A program made the position numbers and the translations under genes. Below the pieces are notes generated by a model, which saw only the letters and a list, made by a program, of their open reading frames with translations, made no database searches and was not told the DNA's origin. Below are positions 60,249 through 64,000 of a stretch of DNA of 64,000 bases, piece by piece; the stretch's first letter is position 1; each line of letters starts with the position of its first letter. Where the stretch lies: the NCBI RefSeq assembly GCF_018118585.1, contig NZ_CP069421.1, positions 930,001 through 994,000 on the forward strand, given 5' to 3'. This DNA is from Aristaeella lactis (GTDB lineage Bacteria > Bacillota > Clostridia > Christensenellales > Aristaeellaceae).

Positions 60249-61268
60249 TTAGTCACCTACAACAGCATCCTGCCACTTTTCAACGATGTCGGCCTTATTG
60301 GCGCCGGCATAGTCGAAGTTGTAGTTCATCAGGGTGATGCTGCTCAGGGGTTCAAGACCCACAGGCGTGACGTCGCTGCGGATCGGGCGGCGTCCGTAGT
60401 CCTTGTTCTGGGCTTCCTGGCATTCAGCGCTCAGGGCGTATTCAACAAACAGCTGAGCCAGTTCCAGGTTCTTGCAGTCCTTCACGATGGCGATACCGTC
60501 CGGAACAGCGGAGGTACCATCGGTGGGATAGATCATCTTCAGGTGGCCGTTCTCCAGGTCGTACTGGACGGCAGCCTTTTCAAGGGTGATACCGATCGGA
60601 TATTCGCCGGAGTCCACGTTCTTGTGGGCGCCGGAAGAACCGGACTGGATCACCAGGTTGTTCATCAGGCCCTTGACAAATTCCCAGCCGGCAGCGTAGT
60701 CATCTTCAACCTGGCCGTAGATCATCAGCATGGTGTTCAGCTGGGTGTAAGCGGAACCGGAGGAAGCGGGATCAGCCATGGCGATCTTCTTTTCCCACTT
60801 GGGATCCGCAAGATCCTTCCAGCTCTGGGGAATATCAGCCTCGGCCACCAGGTCGGTATTCACGAGGAAGACCATGGGCAGGGGGGATTCACCGATCCAC
60901 AGGCATTCCGGATCATACAGGCTGGGATCGATCAGGTCGATGCAGGAAGGCTTGTAGCTCTGGAAATATTCCTTGTAGGCTGCCAGGGAGTCAGCTCCGC
61001 CGCCCCACAGGATGTCAGCTTCCGGCGCGGCCGCCTCGGCCTTGATTCTGTTCAGCAGGTTGCCGGTACCGTCGGCAACGATCTCAACCTTGACGTTCGG
61101 ATACTTGGCTTCAAAACCGGCAACACCGGCGTTGAGGGGATCAGCATCATGGGGGGAATAAATGGTCAGTGTACCGGCATATTCTTCAGGAGCTTTTTCT
61201 GCGTGTACAGCAGTAAAAAGGCCGAATACCATCAGAACAGCCAAAAATAGTGAAATAAACTTTTTCAT
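60249..61268 (-). CDS. ABC importer substrate-binding protein (FbpA/AfuA-like, family 1/13 type)
   Basis: A 339-aa exported solute-binding protein: signal peptide (KKFISLFLAVLMVFGLFTAVHA), then GTLTIYSPHDADPLNAGVA and ADILWGGGADSL, typical of the FbpA/AfuA group. The two adjacent tyrosines that bind iron in FbpA are not evident, so ferric iron is doubtful; a sugar phosphate, phosphonate or similar anion is possible. First gene of the operon, with its own promoter and AAGGAGG. Confidence 0.85.
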   Translation of the reverse strand: MKKFISLFLAVLMVFGLFTAVHAEKAPEEYAGTLTIYSPHDADPLNAGVAGFEAKYPNVKVEIVADGTGNLLNRIKAEAAAPEADILWGGGADSLAAYKEYFQSYKPSCIDLIDPSLYDPECLWIGESPLPMVFLVNTDLVAEADIPQSWKDLADPKWEKKIAMADPASSGSAYTQLNTMLMIYGQVEDDYAAGWEFVKGLMNNLVIQSGSSGAHKNVDSGEYPIGITLEKAAVQYDLENGHLKMIYPTDGTSAVPDGIAIVKDCKNLELAQLFVEYALSAECQEAQNKDYGRRPIRSDVTPVGLEPLSSITLMNYNFDYAGANKADIVEKWQDAVVGD

Positions 61269-61323
61269 GGGAGCGCCTCCTTGTTGTTTTTGATGCTTGT
61301 TGCATCATTTTTTGCTTAAGGAA

Positions 61324-61352
61324 AGTATACTACACATCGGTATCGTTTTCAA
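61324..61352 (-). promoter_or_regulatory. Promoter of the Fbp/Afu-like importer operon
   Basis: Minus strand: -35 TTGAAA, 17-base spacer, -10 TATACT. A 6-bp-arm hairpin TGATGC/GCATCA lies in the 56-base leader. Confidence 0.8.
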
Positions 61353-61384
61353 TCCATTTGTTCAAAAAATGTTTTTCTGTTTTT

Positions 61385-62692
61385 TTACGGTATGTAGTAC
61401 GGCCCCCGGAGTCCTTTGGGATAATGGTTTTTGATGATGCCGCCGCTTCCCTTTCCCCATCCGAGCACAAGTCCCCGGTAGGACATCAGGATCCAGCCGT
61501 TCTCTTCTGAAGATATGGTTTCCCCGTTCATATACCGTGCGGCTTCATCAGCGTTCAATTCTTTTACAGGCATATCAGGCCTGTTGAAACAGACCGCCGC
61601 CGCGTGATCCGGTACGGCGACTTTTCCCTTCACTTCTCCCAGGTGAAGACCGGCCCGAAGAATGCGGATCCCCTTCACGTCCGGGAGTTCCGGCATGGAA
61701 ATGAAGGTGCTTCCAAGAATACGGTTCGGTTCAGGCAGTTCGGGAAAAAGCTGTCTGAAAAGGGCTTTGTCATTTTTTGAGGGCACAGGAAGCGATTGGT
61801 CTTCCCTTATATCTGGTTCTTCATTTCCGTTTTTCCGGAACAGGGCGGCAAACTGCCCTTCTCCTTTTATCCGGTGCGGATAACAGGTATAGATTCCGTC
61901 CGGAGCGTCAATTCCCGGCAGGGAGAATCCTTCCGGATGGAATTCCGGAAACTCCCTCGCAAACCAGGCAGCATTGTCTTCATTTTCCTGTGGATTATAG
62001 GTGCAGGTGGAATACACAAGCCTGCCGCCCGGCCTGACCAGTCTGGCGGCTTCTTTCAGGATTTCTCGCTGCCTTTCCGCGCAGCCTTCCGCTTTTTCCG
62101 CTGTCCATTCATTCCTCGTTTCAGGATCCCGCCGGAACATGCCTTCGCCGGAACAGGGGGCGTCCACCAGGACCGCGTCAAACCCTTCTTCCCATTTTTC
62201 TGCCAGCTGTTCGGGCTTTGCGCAGGTCACAAGCGCGTTGGGCAGTCCCATGCGTTCCACATTCCGGCTCAGGATGGCCGCACGCTTCGGGACCGGTTCA
62301 TTGCAGACCAGGAGCCCCTCCCCTTGCATGGCACAGCCGATCTGGGTGGATTTCCCGCCCGGGGCGGCACAAAGATCCAATACTTTTTCCCCCGGCTTCG
62401 CGGCCAGCACCGCCGCCGGCATCATGGCACCGGGCTCCTGGATATAAAACGCGCCGACCTCATGCAGGATCATGGATCCGGCGTTGGAATCAGCTTCCAG
62501 GTAATATCCGTTTTCTTCCCAGGGAACACGTTCCCCGGTTCTCAGCGGATCAGCTGCTTCCGTCTCTTTCCGCGGATTGAAACGGATTCCCCTTACCGGA
62601 TCCTCATCCAGCGCATGCAAAAAAGCGGACAGCTCATCGTCGAGCTGTTCCCGCATTCTCCGGACAAACGCTTCCGGTAACTCTGTTTTCAT
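61385..62692 (-). CDS. RsmF/RsmB-family 5-methylcytosine rRNA methyltransferase
   Basis: A 435-aa NOL1/NOP2/Sun methyltransferase. SAM motif LDLCAAPGGKS (about 108-118), DAPCSGEGMF with the first Cys, and the catalytic Cys in YSTCTYNP (about 248-255). The C-terminal quarter (about 325-435) is a PUA-like RsmF extension. The rRNA or tRNA target is unknown. ATGA overlap with the P-loop protein gene upstream. Confidence 0.9.
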   Translation of the reverse strand: MKTELPEAFVRRMREQLDDELSAFLHALDEDPVRGIRFNPRKETEAADPLRTGERVPWEENGYYLEADSNAGSMILHEVGAFYIQEPGAMMPAAVLAAKPGEKVLDLCAAPGGKSTQIGCAMQGEGLLVCNEPVPKRAAILSRNVERMGLPNALVTCAKPEQLAEKWEEGFDAVLVDAPCSGEGMFRRDPETRNEWTAEKAEGCAERQREILKEAARLVRPGGRLVYSTCTYNPQENEDNAAWFAREFPEFHPEGFSLPGIDAPDGIYTCYPHRIKGEGQFAALFRKNGNEEPDIREDQSLPVPSKNDKALFRQLFPELPEPNRILGSTFISMPELPDVKGIRILRAGLHLGEVKGKVAVPDHAAAVCFNRPDMPVKELNADEAARYMNGETISSEENGWILMSYRGLVLGWGKGSGGIIKNHYPKGLRGPYYIP

Positions 62693-63375
62693 AAGTCTTC
62701 CATCCATTCCGGTGCCATATACCGTTTCATGATCATTGTCGGTGTTTCCAGGCGGCACTGTTCCAGCACGTCCTTTTTCCCGGTGGTGAAAACCCTGCTG
62801 ATTCCCAGCTTTTCCGCGCAGGAAAGAACCGTCTTTTCTCCGGCTTCCACCATGCCCGGTTCTGTCTGGTCTGCCAGGTTGGTGTTGTTGATCAGCACAT
62901 CGATCTTCAGTCTTCCCCGGTTCTGGATCCGTTGTGCCAGGTCGATGATCTCGTCTGTTTCCCTTGTCAGCGGCCGCATGCAGTTGACCACAAACATCAC
63001 AAGCGTGTCATCCCTGCGGGCCATAAAGGAGGGATAATACCGGCCAAGGGCAGCCGCGCCTGTATCATCGCCGCCCACGTCAAACACAACCCGGTCTGAT
63101 GGTACTTCAAATACGCTCTGGATTTCCGCGGGCAGTGCTGGGATATCAACAGTCGTCATGGCGTAAGTGGGCATCAGCATCCGGATCCCCGCCGCGCGCA
63201 TTTCCTCAGCCTTTTCGCCGCTCCGAAAATAGGGATTCACAATATCAAGGTCAACCAGCGTGGTCTTATACTGTTTTGCGAACGACAGTGCCAGGTTCAG
63301 CGAGAGTTCTGTCTTGCCGCTTCCGTAGTTACCGGTCAGCACGAGATACCGTTTATCGCCTGTCAGCTGGTTCAT
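62689..63375 (-). CDS. P-loop ATP/GTP-binding protein, ParA-like, hypothetical
   Basis: A 228-aa P-loop protein: Walker A GNYGSGKTEL (about 15-24), VDLDIVNPYF and a Walker B-like VVFDVGGDDTG. The Walker A has a Lys in the normal place but no second signature lysine, so it is a relative of MinD/ParA rather than a true member. MADs of this type appear beside modification enzymes and ferredoxins, but the role here is unknown. It overlaps genes on both sides (4 bases each). Confidence 0.78.
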   Translation of the reverse strand: MNQLTGDKRYLVLTGNYGSGKTELSLNLALSFAKQYKTTLVDLDIVNPYFRSGEKAEEMRAAGIRMLMPTYAMTTVDIPALPAEIQSVFEVPSDRVVFDVGGDDTGAAALGRYYPSFMARRDDTLVMFVVNCMRPLTRETDEIIDLAQRIQNRGRLKIDVLINNTNLADQTEPGMVEAGEKTVLSCAEKLGISRVFTTGKKDVLEQCRLETPTMIMKRYMAPEWMEDL

Positions 63376-64000
63376 TGTCCGTCACTCTCGCTTTTCTTCC
63401 ATCCTCTGGGATAAACAGGTTCCCGGTAAGCCTTGCTGCTGTCAATCACATTCTGGGGAGCTTCCAGTTGTCTCAGTTCTTCTTCAGGATCCGTAAACAG
63501 GTCAGTGATCCGGAGCCGCCGGCGCCTGCCAACGGTCACAGGATTCTGCCGTTCCGTATCTTCCCTGATCTCCGGCTGTCTTACAATAGGCTCTTTTTCC
63601 GTTTTCGGTTCGGGCCTGCGGTAGGGGCTGTCCGCCGGCACATGGTATCCCGCCTTGGTCACAGTTGCCGGAGTCGGCAGTTCTTCATTTACCTTTTGTT
63701 CCGCTGCTGCGGGTTTAACCTGCCATTTGGAGAAGTCCGGCTCATCTGCCGAATAGGATTCAGCCCGTCCGGGCCTTTCAGGGTTCCTCTCCGCGGCATA
63801 TTCCGGCTGCCTGTTGTTCCGGGGCTGAACAGGCGGTTCATATCCCCTTTCGTTCACCGTTTCAGGCATGGAAGCATGTTCGCTGGGAATATAGGCATGT
63901 CCGTTTTCTGTGCTCTCAGCGTATTCTGCCGTACGCCTTCTGCGCCGCGGCTGAGCAGGCTGTTCCGCTTCTTCCTCCCGCACGGGAACAGTCTCTGTTT
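63372..64000 (-). CDS. Low-complexity charged protein, partial (runs off the window)
   Basis: The frame is open on the minus strand from its stop at 63372 to the window edge, so the 5' end is missing. The visible 209 codons are rich in Arg, Glu, Pro and Gln with RRRRR and repeated RRQPEYA-like segments and no membrane helix. It reads as a disordered tail or a disordered protein; no domain recognised. An in-frame GTG at 63983 could be a start but has no ribosome binding site. Confidence 0.6.
   Translation of the reverse strand, partial: TETVPVREEEAEQPAQPRRRRRTAEYAESTENGHAYIPSEHASMPETVNERGYEPPVQPRNNRQPEYAAERNPERPGRAESYSADEPDFSKWQVKPAAAEQKVNEELPTPATVTKAGYHVPADSPYRRPEPKTEKEPIVRQPEIREDTERQNPVTVGRRRRLRITDLFTDPEEELRQLEAPQNVIDSSKAYREPVYPRGWKKSESDGQ

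Noticed and set aside
1-64000. CRISPR arrays, insertion sequences, integrases, attachment sites and replication origins
   Set aside because: No regularly spaced repeats, transposase-like frames, terminal inverted repeats or clustered DnaA boxes were seen.

Overview
The window looks like one contiguous piece of chromosome from a Gram-positive-type anaerobe of the Bacillota, most likely class Clostridia (inference from gene content and order, not from a marker search). Supporting signs are strong AAGGAGG-type ribosome binding sites with many TTG and GTG starts, PyrR-type attenuation, the xpaC-telA pair, ruvX-DUF1292, DUF1934, family II pyrophosphatase with CBS-DRTGG domains, and the DUF1385-prmC-prfA-tsaC order. 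I see no phage, transposon, CRISPR or plasmid genes; the region is mostly housekeeping with a few accessory insertions. Layout: 1-6.9 kb is a cell-shape operon (mreC, mreD, an enlarged PBP2, minD, rodA), followed by an alpha/beta hydrolase and two small membrane-anchored coiled-coil proteins, closed by a hairpin. A tRNA-Pro stands alone at 8.8 kb. From 9.0 to 13.0 kb lies an Lrp/AsnC regulator with a class I aminotransferase, a CapA-like protein and a phosphonopyruvate-decarboxylase-like enzyme. A hypothetical gene with a strong promoter and a palindromic operator candidate (13.0-13.6 kb), a phosphohexomutase and a convergent zinc-ribbon gene follow. Five tRNAs (Val, Asp, Phe, Gly, Cys) form a minus-strand operon at 15.9-16.3 kb. 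Divergent from it are a PyrR-type leader, uracil permease and pyrR. Next come rpsO-pnp, ruvX and DUF1292. From 22.3 to 30.8 kb the minus strand carries a polar amino-acid ABC importer and an operon of DUF1934, gpsA, a large GH2 enzyme and a flippase-like membrane protein. From 30.9 to 45.9 kb the plus strand carries ispE, a TtcA-like enzyme, xpaC-telA, an unusual dephospho-CoA kinase fused to a lytic transglycosylase, an Opp-type binding protein, prmA, rsmE, mtaB, a HIT protein, rpsU, a methyltransferase, rho and the pyrophosphatase. From 46 to 54 kb are an SH3/beta-propeller-like exported protein, putP, rpmE, a winged-helix plus nuclease-like protein, and DUF1385-prmC-prfA-tsaC. The last 10 kb are on the minus strand: pgi, rplM-rpsI, a HAD phosphatase with an Fbp/AfuABC-like importer, an RsmF-type methyltransferase, a P-loop ATPase and a truncated low-complexity protein that runs off the end. 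The most unusual items are the CoaE-lytic transglycosylase fusion (34.8-36.2 kb), a roughly 100-residue insertion in the PBP2 transpeptidase domain, a shared ACCACAACAT motif inside palindromes at two promoters (13.0 and 16.5 kb), a perfect palindrome on the rpsO promoter, a phosphonopyruvate decarboxylase with no local PepM, and minD with no minC or minE beside it. All functional calls rest on motif recognition by eye; no database search was run.
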